Part shown: one piece after another, positions 33,791 to 42,464 of the stretch | Layout: each line of letters starts with the position of its first letter | Position numbering within the stretch: position 1 is the first letter of the stretch | Origin: Pseudomonas cerasi | GTDB taxonomy: Bacteria > Pseudomonadota > Gammaproteobacteria > Pseudomonadales > Pseudomonadaceae | Assembly (NCBI RefSeq): GCF_900074915.1 | Contig: NZ_LT222319.1 | Location: 3,877,001-3,941,000, forward strand | Length of the DNA: 64,000 nucleotides | Direction: 5' to 3' | Notes under the pieces: model-generated | What the model was told of the DNA's origin: nothing | What the model saw: the letters and a program-made list of their open reading frames with translations, nothing else | Databases searched by the model: none | Translations under genes and position numbers: made by a program

Positions 33791-34720
33791 GTGAGCGCTG
33801 ACTACCCACGCGACCTGATCGGTTACGGCAACAACCCGCCTCACCCACGCTGGCCGGGTAATGCGCGCATTGCCTTGTCTTTCGTGCTGAATTACGAGGA
33901 AGGTGGCGAGCGCAATATTCTGCATGGCGACAAGGAATCAGAAGCCTTTCTGTCCGAGATGGTTGCCGCGCAGCCACTCCAGGGCCAGCGCAACATGAGC
34001 ATGGAGTCGCTGTACGAGTACGGCAGCCGCGCCGGTGTGTGGCGCATTCTCAAGCTGTTCAGGCAGTTCGATATCCCCCTGACCATTTTTGCCGTGGCCA
34101 TGGCCGCGCAACGTCATCCGGAGGTGATCCGTGCCATGGTCGCCGAAGGTCATGAGATCTGCAGCCACGGCTATCGCTGGATCGACTACCAGAACATGGA
34201 CGAAGCCCAGGAGCGTGAGCACATGCGCCAGGCGATCCAGATCCTCACCGGCATCAGCGGCGAACGGCCGTTGGGCTGGTACACCGGGCGCACCGGCCCC
34301 AACACCCGGCGCCTGGTCATGGAGGAAGGCGGGTTTCTCTATGATTGCGACACCTACGACGACGACCTGCCGTACTGGGAGCCGAACAACCCGACCGGTA
34401 AGCCTCATCTGGTGATTCCGTACACCCTGGACACCAACGACATGCGTTTCACCCAGGTGCAGGGCTTCAACAATGGCGAGCAGTTCTTTCAGTACCTCAA
34501 GGATGCGTTCGACGTGCTGTATGCCGAAGGCGAAGACGCACCGAAGATGCTTTCCATCGGCCTGCATTGCCGCCTGATCGGCCGTCCCGCCCGCCTCGCC
34601 GCACTCAAGCGTTTCATCGAGTACGCCAAAGGCCATGAGCAGGTGTGGTTTACCCGTCGTGTCGATATCGCCCGGCACTGGCACACTGAACATCCGTTTA
34701 CCGGCAAGGCCGAGCAATGA
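33791..34720 (+). CDS. puuE: allantoinase PuuE (polysaccharide-deacetylase fold)
   Basis: PuuE opens the allantoin ring to give allantoate. The 309-residue protein starts at a GTG after AAGGAAG. It is a carbohydrate-esterase-4 type fold (IALSFVLNYEEGGERNILHGD near residues 28-48, GHEICSHGYRWIDYQNM near 120) and lacks the classical zinc-amidohydrolase allantoinase motifs. This form is the one found with uraD and alc in Pseudomonas. It overlaps uraD by four bases (ATGA) and heads the puuE-uraD-alc-allA-puuD set. Confidence 0.95.
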   Translation: MSADYPRDLIGYGNNPPHPRWPGNARIALSFVLNYEEGGERNILHGDKESEAFLSEMVAAQPLQGQRNMSMESLYEYGSRAGVWRILKLFRQFDIPLTIFAVAMAAQRHPEVIRAMVAEGHEICSHGYRWIDYQNMDEAQEREHMRQAIQILTGISGERPLGWYTGRTGPNTRRLVMEEGGFLYDCDTYDDDLPYWEPNNPTGKPHLVIPYTLDTNDMRFTQVQGFNNGEQFFQYLKDAFDVLYAEGEDAPKMLSIGLHCRLIGRPARLAALKRFIEYAKGHEQVWFTRRVDIARHWHTEHPFTGKAEQ

Positions 34721-35232
34721 GCACGTTCAAGACACTGACACCTTCAAGCCTGGGCCGGGAGGCGTTCATCGCGGCCTTTGCCGATATCTACGAACACTCA
34801 CCGTGGGTCGCGCAGCAAGCGTTCGACCAAAGCACAGGCGCGCATCTCGATCAGGTCGAGACCCTTCACGCACGCATGAGCGAGATCCTGCTGGGTGCCA
34901 CACACGAGCAACAACTGGCACTGATCAATGCCCACCCGGACCTGGCAGGCAAGGCTGCCGTCCAGGGTGAGCTGACTCAGGCCAGTACCGATGAACAGGC
35001 CGGCGCCGGTATCCACCACTGCACGCCTGAGGAGTTCCAGCGCTTTACCGAGCTGAACGAGGCTTACAAGGCCCGCTTCGGCTTTCCGTTCATCATGGCG
35101 GTCAAGGGCAGCGACAGGCACAAAATTCTGGCAGCGTTCGAACAACGCATCCACCACTCGCCCGAGGCCGAGTTTGCTTGCGCCCTGGCCGAGATCAACA
35201 AGATCGCACTGTTTCGTCTACAGGCGCTTTGA
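34717..35232 (+). CDS. uraD: OHCU decarboxylase
   Basis: UraD decarboxylates 2-oxo-4-hydroxy-4-carboxy-5-ureidoimidazoline to S-allantoin. The 171-residue helical protein shows family landmarks: FADIYEHSPWVAQQAF (about residues 20-35) and INAHPDLAGKAAV with the catalytic His (about 69-81). These are followed by LNEAYKARFGFPFIMAVKG (about 112-130) and the C-terminal FACALAEINKIALFRL. It overlaps puuE and is followed by alc after about 40 bases. Confidence 0.96.
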   Translation: MSTFKTLTPSSLGREAFIAAFADIYEHSPWVAQQAFDQSTGAHLDQVETLHARMSEILLGATHEQQLALINAHPDLAGKAAVQGELTQASTDEQAGAGIHHCTPEEFQRFTELNEAYKARFGFPFIMAVKGSDRHKILAAFEQRIHHSPEAEFACALAEINKIALFRLQAL

Positions 35233-35273
35233 GTGTCGCAGTCATAACCGTATTCAGAAGGCAGACAAAGAGC

Positions 35274-36269
35274 ATGAAAGTTTACGCCGCACCGTTCGAG
35301 AAGTTCGTGAACCTGGCCGACGCGCGTCTGGGCACCAAAATCCTTTCGGTCACCGATGACTGGTTCGCCGACGCCAACCGGCTGTTCCAGCCGACCCCGG
35401 CCGTCTGGAAAGAAGGCGTGTTCGACGACAACGGCAAGTGGATGGACGGCTGGGAGTCGCGCCGCAAGCGTTTCGAAGGGTACGACAGCGCAGTGATTCG
35501 CCTCGGTGTGGCAGGAACCATCAAGGGTGTGGACATCGACACCTCGTTTTTCACCGGCAACTTCCCGCCTTCCGCGTCGCTGGAGGCGTGCTTCCTGGCG
35601 TCGGGCGAGCCCGATGAAAACACTGCCTGGACCGAAGTGCTGCCGTCTGTGGAGCTGCAAGGCAACAGCCATCATTACCACGAGATCAGCAACGATCAGG
35701 CGTTCAGCCACCTGCGCTTCAACATCTACCCGGATGGCGGCGTCGCGCGTCTGCGCGTGTACGGTGTGCCGCATCGCGACTGGTCGAAAGTCAGCGAGGA
35801 CGAGCAGATCGATCTGGTTGCAGCGCTCAATGGCGGCCGATCGATTGCCTGCTCCGATGAACATTACGGCAGCATGAGCAATATCCTCAACCCTGGGCGC
35901 GGTGTGAACATGGGCGACGGCTGGGAAACCGCGCGCCGCCGCACACCCGGCAACGATTGGGTGATTGTGGCACTCGGGCATAAGGGCGAAGTCGAGAAAG
36001 TCATCGTCGATACCCTGCACTTCAAAGGTAACTACCCGGACAGCTGCTCGATTCAGGGCGCTCTGGTCAAGGGTGGTACCGACAGCCAGATCGAAACCCA
36101 GAGCCTGTTCTGGCGCGAGTTGCTGCCCAGCCAGAAGCTGACCATGCACGCAGAACACGAGTTCGCCGAGCAGATCAAGGCGATCGGCCCGATCACCCAC
36201 ATCCGCCTGAACGTATTCCCGGACGGGGGTGTGAGCCGCCTGCGAGTACTGGGCAAGGTGGCCAGGTAA
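35274..36269 (+). CDS. alc: allantoicase
   Basis: Allantoicase hydrolyses allantoate to ureidoglycolate and urea. The 331-residue protein has the two jelly-roll repeats of the family. The first is around VNLADARLGTKILSVTDDWFA to GVDIDTSFFTGNFPPSASLEA; the second around MGDGWETARRRTPGNDWVIV to VIVDTLHFKGNYPDSCSIQG (each quoted from its start and end). Both end in a matched 'LRFNIYPDGGVARLRVYG' / 'IRLNVFPDGGVSRLRVLG' strand. The start MKVYAAPFEKF is preferred over a frame opening 32 codons upstream. A palindromic repeat sits between this gene and allA. Confidence 0.96.
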   Translation: MKVYAAPFEKFVNLADARLGTKILSVTDDWFADANRLFQPTPAVWKEGVFDDNGKWMDGWESRRKRFEGYDSAVIRLGVAGTIKGVDIDTSFFTGNFPPSASLEACFLASGEPDENTAWTEVLPSVELQGNSHHYHEISNDQAFSHLRFNIYPDGGVARLRVYGVPHRDWSKVSEDEQIDLVAALNGGRSIACSDEHYGSMSNILNPGRGVNMGDGWETARRRTPGNDWVIVALGHKGEVEKVIVDTLHFKGNYPDSCSIQGALVKGGTDSQIETQSLFWRELLPSQKLTMHAEHEFAEQIKAIGPITHIRLNVFPDGGVSRLRVLGKVAR

Positions 36270-36301
36270 CAACGCGTCGGAAGTCAGCAGAAGGCAACAG
36301 G

Positions 36302-36436
36302 CTATCGTTCCCACGCTCTGCGTGGGAATGCAGTTCCGGACGCTCTGCGTCCAGTCTTGAGTATGTGTGGCGCGGCGTAGAGTTGTGACGCAGAGCGTCA
36401 CGAAATGCATGCCAACGCAGAGCATTGGCACGATAG
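36302..36436. repeat. dispersed palindromic element between alc and allA
   Basis: The element has outer inverted repeats CTATCGT / ACGATAG and internal CACGCTCTGCGTGGGAATGC and GACGCAGAGCGTC-type palindromes, the same family as 17280-17417. It interrupts an otherwise tight operon and could act as a terminator or RNA-processing site. Confidence 0.8.
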
Positions 36437-36492
36437 TCATCAATACGAATGTGCAAACGACCCACCCTCAAAACCATTGAAGAAGAACCCGC

Positions 36493-37005
36493 ATGCGCAA
36501 ACTGATAATCGAGCCACTGACCAAGGAAGCCTTTGCGCCATTCGGTGATGTGATCGAAACCGACGGCAGCGATCACTTCATGATCAATAACGGCTCGACC
36601 ATGCGCTTTCATCGTCTGGCTGATGTGCAGACCGCGCAGCCGGAAGACAAGGCGATCATCAGCATCTTCCGCGCCGAAGCGCTGCCGATGCCGTTGACCA
36701 TCGGCATGCTGGAGCGTCATCCGCTGGGCAGTCAGGCGTTCGTGCCGTTGCTCGGCAACCCCTTTCTGATCGTGGTCGCGCCAGTTGGCGATGTGCCTGA
36801 ATCAGAGCTGACCCGCGCCTTCGTGTCGAACGGCAGGCAGGGTGTCAATTACCATCGCGGCGTCTGGCACCATCCGGTGCTGACGATCGAAAAGCGGGAT
36901 GACTTCCTGGTGGTTGATCGCAGTGGCGAAGGCAACAACTGCGACGAGCATTACTTTGCCGAGAGCCAGTTGCTGGTTCTCGATCCCCACCCACTGGAAG
37001 GGTAA
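36493..37005 (+). CDS. allA: ureidoglycolate lyase
   Basis: AllA splits ureidoglycolate into glyoxylate and urea, the last step of allantoin breakdown in this locus. The 170-residue cupin-fold protein starts MRKLIIEPLTKEAFAPFGDV. It has RFHRLADVQ, LERHPLGSQAFVPL (about residues 75-88) and VNYHRGVWHHPVLTI (about 118-132), typical of the family. It lies 5 bases before the puuD start, so the two genes are coupled. A repeat element separates it from alc. Confidence 0.96.
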   Translation: MRKLIIEPLTKEAFAPFGDVIETDGSDHFMINNGSTMRFHRLADVQTAQPEDKAIISIFRAEALPMPLTIGMLERHPLGSQAFVPLLGNPFLIVVAPVGDVPESELTRAFVSNGRQGVNYHRGVWHHPVLTIEKRDDFLVVDRSGEGNNCDEHYFAESQLLVLDPHPLEG

Positions 37006-37010
37006 ACACC

Positions 37011-38303
37011 GTGCTGGCACATATGATGGAATGGCTGAATCTGGGCGTGCGCTGGATTCACATGATTGTCGGCGTCGCCTGGATCGGCGCATCGTTCTAC
37101 TTCGTCTGGCTGGAGAACAACCTCAACCGCAGTAACCCGCGTGAAGGCCTGTCGGGTGATCTGTGGGCGATCCACGGCGGCGGCATCTACCACCTGGAGA
37201 AGTACAAGCTCGCACCGCCGACCATGCCGGAGAATCTGCACTGGTTCAAATGGGAAGCCTATTCGACCTGGCTGTCAGGGGTCGCGCTGTTGTGCGTGGT
37301 GTTCTACGCCAACCCGACGCTGTACCTGCTGGCACCGGGCAGCAGCCTGAGTGGTGCCGAGGGCGTGCACATCGGCCTGGGTTCGTTGTTCGTCGGCTGG
37401 TTCATCTACAGCTTTCTGTGTGACTCGCCACTGGGCAAGCGCCCTGCCCTGCTGGGCGTGGTCCTGTTCGTGCTGCTGGTCGCGGCGGCATACGGGTTCA
37501 GCAAAGTGTTCAGCGGTCGCGGTGCCTATCTGCATGTGGGCGCGATCATGGGCACTATCATGGTCGGCAACGTGTTCCGCATCATCATGCCGGCCCAGCG
37601 CGCACTGGTAGCCGCCATTGCCGAGAACCGCACGCCGGACCCAAGCCTGCCGGCAAAAGGCCTTTTACGTTCACGGCACAACAACTACTTCACTCTGCCT
37701 GTGCTGTTCATCATGATCAGCAATCACTTTCCAAGCACCTACGGCAGTGAGTACAACTGGCTGATTCTCGCAGGCATCGCACTGCTGGCCGTGCTGGTCC
37801 GCCATTACTTCAATACACGGCACAACAGCCACCGCTTCGCCTGGACCCTGCCGGTCGCGGCGCTGGGCATGCTGTGCCTGGCGTATGTCACCGGCCCTGC
37901 GCAACCACCGGCCAGGATCGTCTATCAGCCACTGCCCGGTACAGCGGTCGGCGGTCATCGGGCTGATGAGCAACCTGCGCAACCCGCCGCTGCGCCTGCC
38001 CAGGCAGCGTCTGTCCAGCCCGAACCTGCCAAGGTGGCAGGTGCAGACTTCAACACGGTGCACGACGTCATTCGGCAACGTTGCTCGGTCTGTCACTCGG
38101 CCACGCCTACCAGCCAGTTGTTCAGCGTCGCTCCGGCCGGCGTGATGTTCGATACGCCTGAGCAGATTCAGCAACAGGCACCGCGTATCAAGGCGCAGGC
38201 GATCACCGCGCCGATCATGCCGCTGGGCAATATTACCCAGATGACCCAGCAGGAACGTGATCTGGTAGGCGCCTGGATCGATCAGGGCGCACACATCAAC
38301 TGA
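37011..38303 (+). CDS. puuD: urate hydroxylase PuuD, membrane protein with cytochrome c domain
   Basis: PuuD oxidises urate to 5-hydroxyisourate and replaces soluble uricase in many bacteria. The 430-residue protein (GTG start) has about eight transmembrane helices in the first 300 residues. Conserved features are the opening helix LGVRWIHMIVGVAWIGASFYFVW, quoted only in part by its family (WIHMIVGVAWIGASF), and IHGGGIYHLEKYK. After a Pro/Ala-rich linker (about 305-345) comes a C-terminal cytochrome c domain with haem motif CSVCH (about residue 360) and Met in APIMPLGN, expected on the periplasmic side. It probably passes electrons to the respiratory chain. Confidence 0.95.
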   Translation: MLAHMMEWLNLGVRWIHMIVGVAWIGASFYFVWLENNLNRSNPREGLSGDLWAIHGGGIYHLEKYKLAPPTMPENLHWFKWEAYSTWLSGVALLCVVFYANPTLYLLAPGSSLSGAEGVHIGLGSLFVGWFIYSFLCDSPLGKRPALLGVVLFVLLVAAAYGFSKVFSGRGAYLHVGAIMGTIMVGNVFRIIMPAQRALVAAIAENRTPDPSLPAKGLLRSRHNNYFTLPVLFIMISNHFPSTYGSEYNWLILAGIALLAVLVRHYFNTRHNSHRFAWTLPVAALGMLCLAYVTGPAQPPARIVYQPLPGTAVGGHRADEQPAQPAAAPAQAASVQPEPAKVAGADFNTVHDVIRQRCSVCHSATPTSQLFSVAPAGVMFDTPEQIQQQAPRIKAQAITAPIMPLGNITQMTQQERDLVGAWIDQGAHIN

Positions 38304-38668
38304 AGCACCGGGCATTGCCCTGTTTTCGCTCCAGGCGCCCTGCTCTGGAGCACTTGAGCACGGCGACGCGAGTCAGTATCCTCCGCCGCCGCTGCCAACC
38401 CGCCCACCACTTTCCCGCTAACTGAACCCGACCGGGCGGCCCACTGGCTGAACGGCACGCAGAACGCTGTGCATTGGAAAAAAAGACCTGAAATCGACAT
38501 TTAGATATCGGTTTGAAGGGTTACTTAAACTTTTTTTCACTGATTGGCGCAGCTCTTGCTAACAACACAAAGCTGACCAGACAGACAAATTATTGCAACC
38601 ACCGACAAGGCGTCACGCATAGAGCGCCAGTCCGAAAAAATCACGATCTACATCAAGGGGCTCACCGC
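38304..38668. other. intergenic region puuD-tsx
   Basis: I see no gene in these 365 bases. A hairpin CTCCAG / CTGGAG near 38330-38352 may terminate the puuD transcript. The AT-rich stretch from 38500 on probably holds the promoter of the porin gene, but I cannot place -35 and -10 boxes with confidence. Confidence 0.4.
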
Positions 38669-39454
38669 ATGAACCGTACGATTTCCAGTGCATTACTGGC
38701 CAGCAGTCTGCTGGCTGCCGCACCCGCCATGGCAGGGGATATCTTCCAGTGGCAGAGTAATAGCCTGACCTATCTCAATGGACGAGACTTTGCTGTCAAC
38801 CCGGAAAATCAGCAGACCTTTACCTTTGAGCACGCGGACAGCTGGAAGTACGGCGACAACTTCTTCTTCGTCGACAAGATCTTCTACAACGGCAAGAAAG
38901 ACGCAACCGCTGGCGATAACACCTATTACGGCGAGTTCTCGCCACGCCTGTCGCTGGGCAAGATCTTCGGCCAGAAGTTCGAGTTCGGGCCGATCAGCGA
39001 TGTGCTGATTGCCGCAACTTACGAGTTCGGTGAAGGCGATAACGAGTCGTACCTGATCGGTCCGGCGTTCGACCTGAAGATCCCGGGTTTCGACTACTTC
39101 CAGCTTGACTTCTACCAGCGCCAGACCGAAGGCAATCGCCCGGGCGACGGCGTGTGGCAGATCACTCCGGTGTGGTCCTACACCATCCCGGTGGGCAAAT
39201 CGGATGTGCTGATCGACGGCTTCATGGACTGGGTGGTCGACAACGACAAGACCTCACGTGGCACTTACCACTCCAACCTGCACTTCAACCCGCAGATCAA
39301 GTATGACCTGGGCAAGGCACTGAATTACCCGGAGCGGCAGCTCTACGTGGGTATTGAGTACGACTACTGGACCAACAAATACGGTATCAAGGACACCAGC
39401 TCCTTCGACACCGATCAGAACACCGCGAGTTTGCTGGTGAAGGTGTTCTTCTAA
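38669..39454 (+). CDS. Tsx/OmpK-family outer membrane protein, probable nucleoside channel
   Basis: The 261-residue protein starts at the ATG preceded by AAGGGG, with a clear signal peptide (SSALLASSLLAAAPAMAG, cleavage after AMA). The mature part alternates hydrophobic and polar residues as in a 12-strand barrel, begins DIFQWQSNSLTYLNGRDF and ends in LLVKVFF, with the C-terminal Phe used for barrel insertion. These features match the nucleoside-specific Tsx/OmpK family. Its position after the purine catabolic genes suggests uptake of nucleosides that feed the pathway; substrate is inferred. Confidence 0.85.
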   Translation: MNRTISSALLASSLLAAAPAMAGDIFQWQSNSLTYLNGRDFAVNPENQQTFTFEHADSWKYGDNFFFVDKIFYNGKKDATAGDNTYYGEFSPRLSLGKIFGQKFEFGPISDVLIAATYEFGEGDNESYLIGPAFDLKIPGFDYFQLDFYQRQTEGNRPGDGVWQITPVWSYTIPVGKSDVLIDGFMDWVVDNDKTSRGTYHSNLHFNPQIKYDLGKALNYPERQLYVGIEYDYWTNKYGIKDTSSFDTDQNTASLLVKVFF

Positions 39455-39510
39455 GCACGTTGTTTGACGGTGATGACGCTCACTCCCAAGCTCTACATTA
39501 CATAGGTCTC

Positions 39511-39612
39511 TGGGGAGCGAGCTTGCTCGCGAAGGCGGTGTTTCAGACACCCTTCGGTTGGCTGTACCAGCCCCTTCGCAAGCAAGCTAAGCGTCACCCG
39601 GCTCGCCCCCAC
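39511..39612. repeat. REPIN (inverted REP pair)
   Basis: The left arm GGGAGCGAGCTTGCTCGCGA at 39513 and the right arm (CCCCTTCGCAAGCAAGCT... ending GCTCGCCCCC at about 39610) form a large imperfect hairpin between the convergent porin and DUF808 genes. It shares the GCTCGCGAAGGCG core with the pair in xdhB. Confidence 0.8.
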
Positions 39613-39647
39613 GGCCCTGGATCAGAAGTGTGGATGACCGCCTCCAC

Positions 39648-40556
39648 TCACTCCTTCGCAGCTTTCCAGACCTTGCCAACCAGCGTCACGACCAGCACCA
39701 GCACGGCACCGGCAATGATCCCGGCAACAGCATCGATCAGCGTCGGAACGATCATCGACAGACCGCCAACCGCACCGGCTGCCGCTTCAGTCACGCCTTC
39801 GACCCAATGATGAGCGAACGGCAGGCCGTGGACCAGGATCCCGCCGCCGACCATGAACATGGCGGCAGTACCGACGATCGACAGCACTTTCATCAACACC
39901 GGTGCCAGCCACAGCAGGCCGGCACCGATCTTTTGTGACACCGAAGCTGCGCTTTTCTTCAGATACAGGCCCAGGTCGTCGAGTTTGACGATACCGGCCA
40001 CCAGCCCGTAGACCCCCACGGTAATCAGCACTGCGACGATGACCAGCACACCGACCTGATCCATGAAGGGTCTGGCCGAGACCACGCCCAGCGCGAGCAC
40101 GATGATTTCCGCCGAAAGAATGAAGTCCGTGCGAATCGCGCCTTTTACGCGCTCCTTTTCGAACGCCACCATGTCCACGGACGCATCCGTCGACGCCTGC
40201 TTGCGCTGCTCATGCTCTTCACCGGTTTCGGGATGCAGCCATTTATGGGCGATTTTCTCGAAGCCCTCGAAGCACAGAAACGCACCGCCGATCATCAGCA
40301 ACGGCAGAATCGCCCAGTGTGCGAAGGCACTGATCAACAGCGCTGCCGGAACCAGAATGGCCTTGTTGAGCAGTGACCCCTTGGCCACGGCCCAGACAAC
40401 CGGCAATTCGCGATCCGCTGAAACACCGGTGACCTGCTGGGCATTGAGCGCCAGATCATCACCCAGCACACCCGCCGTCTTCTTCGTGGCCAGCGCCACG
40501 TCATCGAGCAACGTCGCAATATCGTCAAGCAGGGTAAGCAAGCTTCCAGCAGCCAA
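39648..40556 (-). CDS. DUF808 family inner membrane protein (YedI-like)
   Basis: The 302-residue protein has the characteristic start AAGSLLTLLDDIATLLDDVA and the family segment KTAGVLGDDLALNAQQVTG. Several transmembrane helices follow (ILVPAALLISAFAHWAILPLL, IIVLALGVVSA, VLVIVAVLITVGVYGLV and near the C-terminus), with a His-rich cytoplasmic stretch (FEKIAHKWLHPETGEEHEQ). The start is taken as a TTG after AAGGA, giving the family N-terminus and length; the longer open frame adds an implausible leader. The function of this family is not established. Confidence 0.85.
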   Translation of the reverse strand: MAAGSLLTLLDDIATLLDDVALATKKTAGVLGDDLALNAQQVTGVSADRELPVVWAVAKGSLLNKAILVPAALLISAFAHWAILPLLMIGGAFLCFEGFEKIAHKWLHPETGEEHEQRKQASTDASVDMVAFEKERVKGAIRTDFILSAEIIVLALGVVSARPFMDQVGVLVIVAVLITVGVYGLVAGIVKLDDLGLYLKKSAASVSQKIGAGLLWLAPVLMKVLSIVGTAAMFMVGGGILVHGLPFAHHWVEGVTEAAAGAVGGLSMIVPTLIDAVAGIIAGAVLVLVVTLVGKVWKAAKE

Positions 40557-40703
40557 AATGAAAATCCTTGAGCAAGTAAAAAAAAGAAACGGCGCTGATT
40601 GAATCATGCGCCAGAGTCAATCGTGTGGCAGTCAGCAACTCTGACCTTGGTCAGACGTGAACGTTTGACGCTGCATGCAGCAAACAGGCCACGCCGAAAC
40701 CCG

Positions 40704-41168
40704 TCAAATGGGCAACTGTGTCGTGGAAACGACCTGACGCAGCCCCATGAACGAACGGATCTGTCTGACACCGGGCAAGTACAGTAACTGTTCGGCGTGC
40801 AGGCGGTTGAAGCTCTGACTGTCCCTGGTGCGCAGCAACATGAAGTAGTCGAACTCGCCAGTGACGACATGAAACTCCATACAGCCGGAAACCTTCTGCG
40901 CGGCGGCTTCGAATTGAGCAAATGAATCCGGTGTCGAGCGGTCCAGTACGACACCGATCAGCACCACCATGCCTGCGTCCAGAACATCGCCATTGAGCAA
41001 CGCCACCACGCCCTTGATCACGCCCGCCTCTTTCAGCCGCTCGACGCGCCGCAGACACGCAGGCGGACTCAGTTTGACCTTCTCGGCAAGTGCCACATTG
41101 GAAATGGACGCGTCACGTTGCAGGGTCTTGAGGATGGCGCGGTCAATCCTGTCCAGCAGCGGCGTCAT
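40704..41168 (-). CDS. Lrp/AsnC family regulator, likely controlling acdS
   Basis: The 154-residue form (MTPLLDRIDRAILKTLQ) is given; upstream starts at 41210 and 41222 would add 14-18 residues and none has a good ribosome binding site. The DNA-binding domain has ISNVALAEKVKLSPPACLRRVERL (in two parts, about residues 20-45). The RAM effector domain follows with GEFDYFMLLRTRD (about 100-112) and LPGVRQIRSFMGLRQV. It is divergent from the ACC deaminase gene with about 230 bp between. Lrp-type regulators next to acdS are known to control it (AcdR), so the same role is inferred here. Confidence 0.88.
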   Translation of the reverse strand: MTPLLDRIDRAILKTLQRDASISNVALAEKVKLSPPACLRRVERLKEAGVIKGVVALLNGDVLDAGMVVLIGVVLDRSTPDSFAQFEAAAQKVSGCMEFHVVTGEFDYFMLLRTRDSQSFNRLHAEQLLYLPGVRQIRSFMGLRQVVSTTQLPI

Positions 41169-41396
41169 GTCAGCACCGGACTTTTTAGTGCGTTCATTTA
41201 TTGCTTTCATAATGAAATTCACACAATAAAAATCTGTTTAGTTGTGTTCAGGCTAACGCTTATTTTGTAGATAGACAATTCTTTGCAACCACGATTATTC
41301 GCAGTTTTCCTATGATGGAAGCCATGCCGGGCCGCTCGATAAACATGTCGAGTTCCACCTTCAATGCCCGGATCAACTTATCAATGGAGACCCGAT

Positions 41397-42413
41397 ATGA
41401 ACCTGAGCAAGTTCAAGCGCTACCCTCTGACCTTCGGCCCCTCGCCCATTACCCCACTGAAACGCTTGAGTGAGCATCTGGGCGGCAAGGTCGAGCTGTA
41501 TGCCAAGCGCGAGGATTGCAACAGCGGTCTGGCCTTCGGCGGCAACAAGACCCGCAAACTGGAATACCTGGTGCCGGAAGCCATCGACGGCGGCTACGAC
41601 ACATTGGTGTCGATCGGTGGCATCCAGTCCAACCAGACCCGTCAGGTGGCAGCCGTCGCGGCGCATCTGGGCATGAAGTGCGTGCTGGTTCAGGAGAATT
41701 GGGTCAACTATTCCGACGCGTTGTACGACCGGGTCGGCAATATCGAGATGTCGCGCATCATGGGCGCCGATGTGCGCCTGGATTCGGCAGGCTTCGATAT
41801 CGGCATTCGCCCGAGCTGGGAAAAGGCCATGGCCGACGTCGAGGAAAGCGGCGGCAAACCGTTTCCGATTCCAGCGGGCTGCTCGGAGCACCCTTATGGC
41901 GGCCTGGGGTTCGTGCGTTTTGCCGATGAAGTGCGCCAGCAGGAAGAAGAACTGGGCTTCAAGTTCGACTACATCGTGGTCTGCTCGGTAACCGGCAGTA
42001 CTCACGCAGGCATGCTGGTGGGATTCGCTGCCGATGGCCGGGCACAGCGTGTGATCGGTATCGACGCGTCAGCCAAACCGGAAAAGACCCGCGCGCAGGT
42101 TCTGCGTATCGCTCAGAACACCGCAAAACTGGTGGAGCTGGGCCGCGAAATCACCGCCGAAGACGTGGTGCTCGACACCCGCTATGCCTACCCGGAATAC
42201 GGCCTGCCGAACGATGGCACCCTCGAAGCCATCCGCCTCTGCGCCCGCCTGGAGGGCGTGTTGACCGACCCGGTCTACGAAGGCAAATCCATGCACGGCA
42301 TGATCGACATGGTGCGCAACGGCGAATTCCCCGAAGGCTCGAAAGTGCTCTACGCCCACCTGGGCGGCGTGCCGGCGTTGAATGCCTACAGCTTCCTGTT
42401 CAAGGACGGTTGA
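41397..42413 (+). CDS. acdS: 1-aminocyclopropane-1-carboxylate (ACC) deaminase
   Basis: AcdS breaks ACC, the plant ethylene precursor, into 2-oxobutanoate and ammonia, using pyridoxal phosphate. The 338-residue protein starts MNLSKFKRYPLTFGPSPITP after GGAGA. The PLP Lys is in GGNKTRKLEYL (about residue 51) and SIGGIQSNQTRQ (Ser near 78) follows. Residues 295 (Glu, in VYEGKSM) and 322 (Leu, in AHLGGVP) are the two that distinguish true ACC deaminases from D-cysteine desulfhydrases, and both match the deaminase. A divergent Lrp-type regulator gene lies upstream. By lowering ethylene it could influence host interaction. Confidence 0.95.
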   Translation: MNLSKFKRYPLTFGPSPITPLKRLSEHLGGKVELYAKREDCNSGLAFGGNKTRKLEYLVPEAIDGGYDTLVSIGGIQSNQTRQVAAVAAHLGMKCVLVQENWVNYSDALYDRVGNIEMSRIMGADVRLDSAGFDIGIRPSWEKAMADVEESGGKPFPIPAGCSEHPYGGLGFVRFADEVRQQEEELGFKFDYIVVCSVTGSTHAGMLVGFAADGRAQRVIGIDASAKPEKTRAQVLRIAQNTAKLVELGREITAEDVVLDTRYAYPEYGLPNDGTLEAIRLCARLEGVLTDPVYEGKSMHGMIDMVRNGEFPEGSKVLYAHLGGVPALNAYSFLFKDG

Positions 42414-42464
42414 GCCGAAAGCGTTCCTGCAGTCGATAACACACTTCGGCTGCAGTGTTCCCGG

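Noticed and set aside
41397..42413. D-cysteine desulfhydrase as the function of the PLP enzyme
   Set aside because: Residues 295 (Glu) and 322 (Leu) are those of ACC deaminase, not Ser and Thr.
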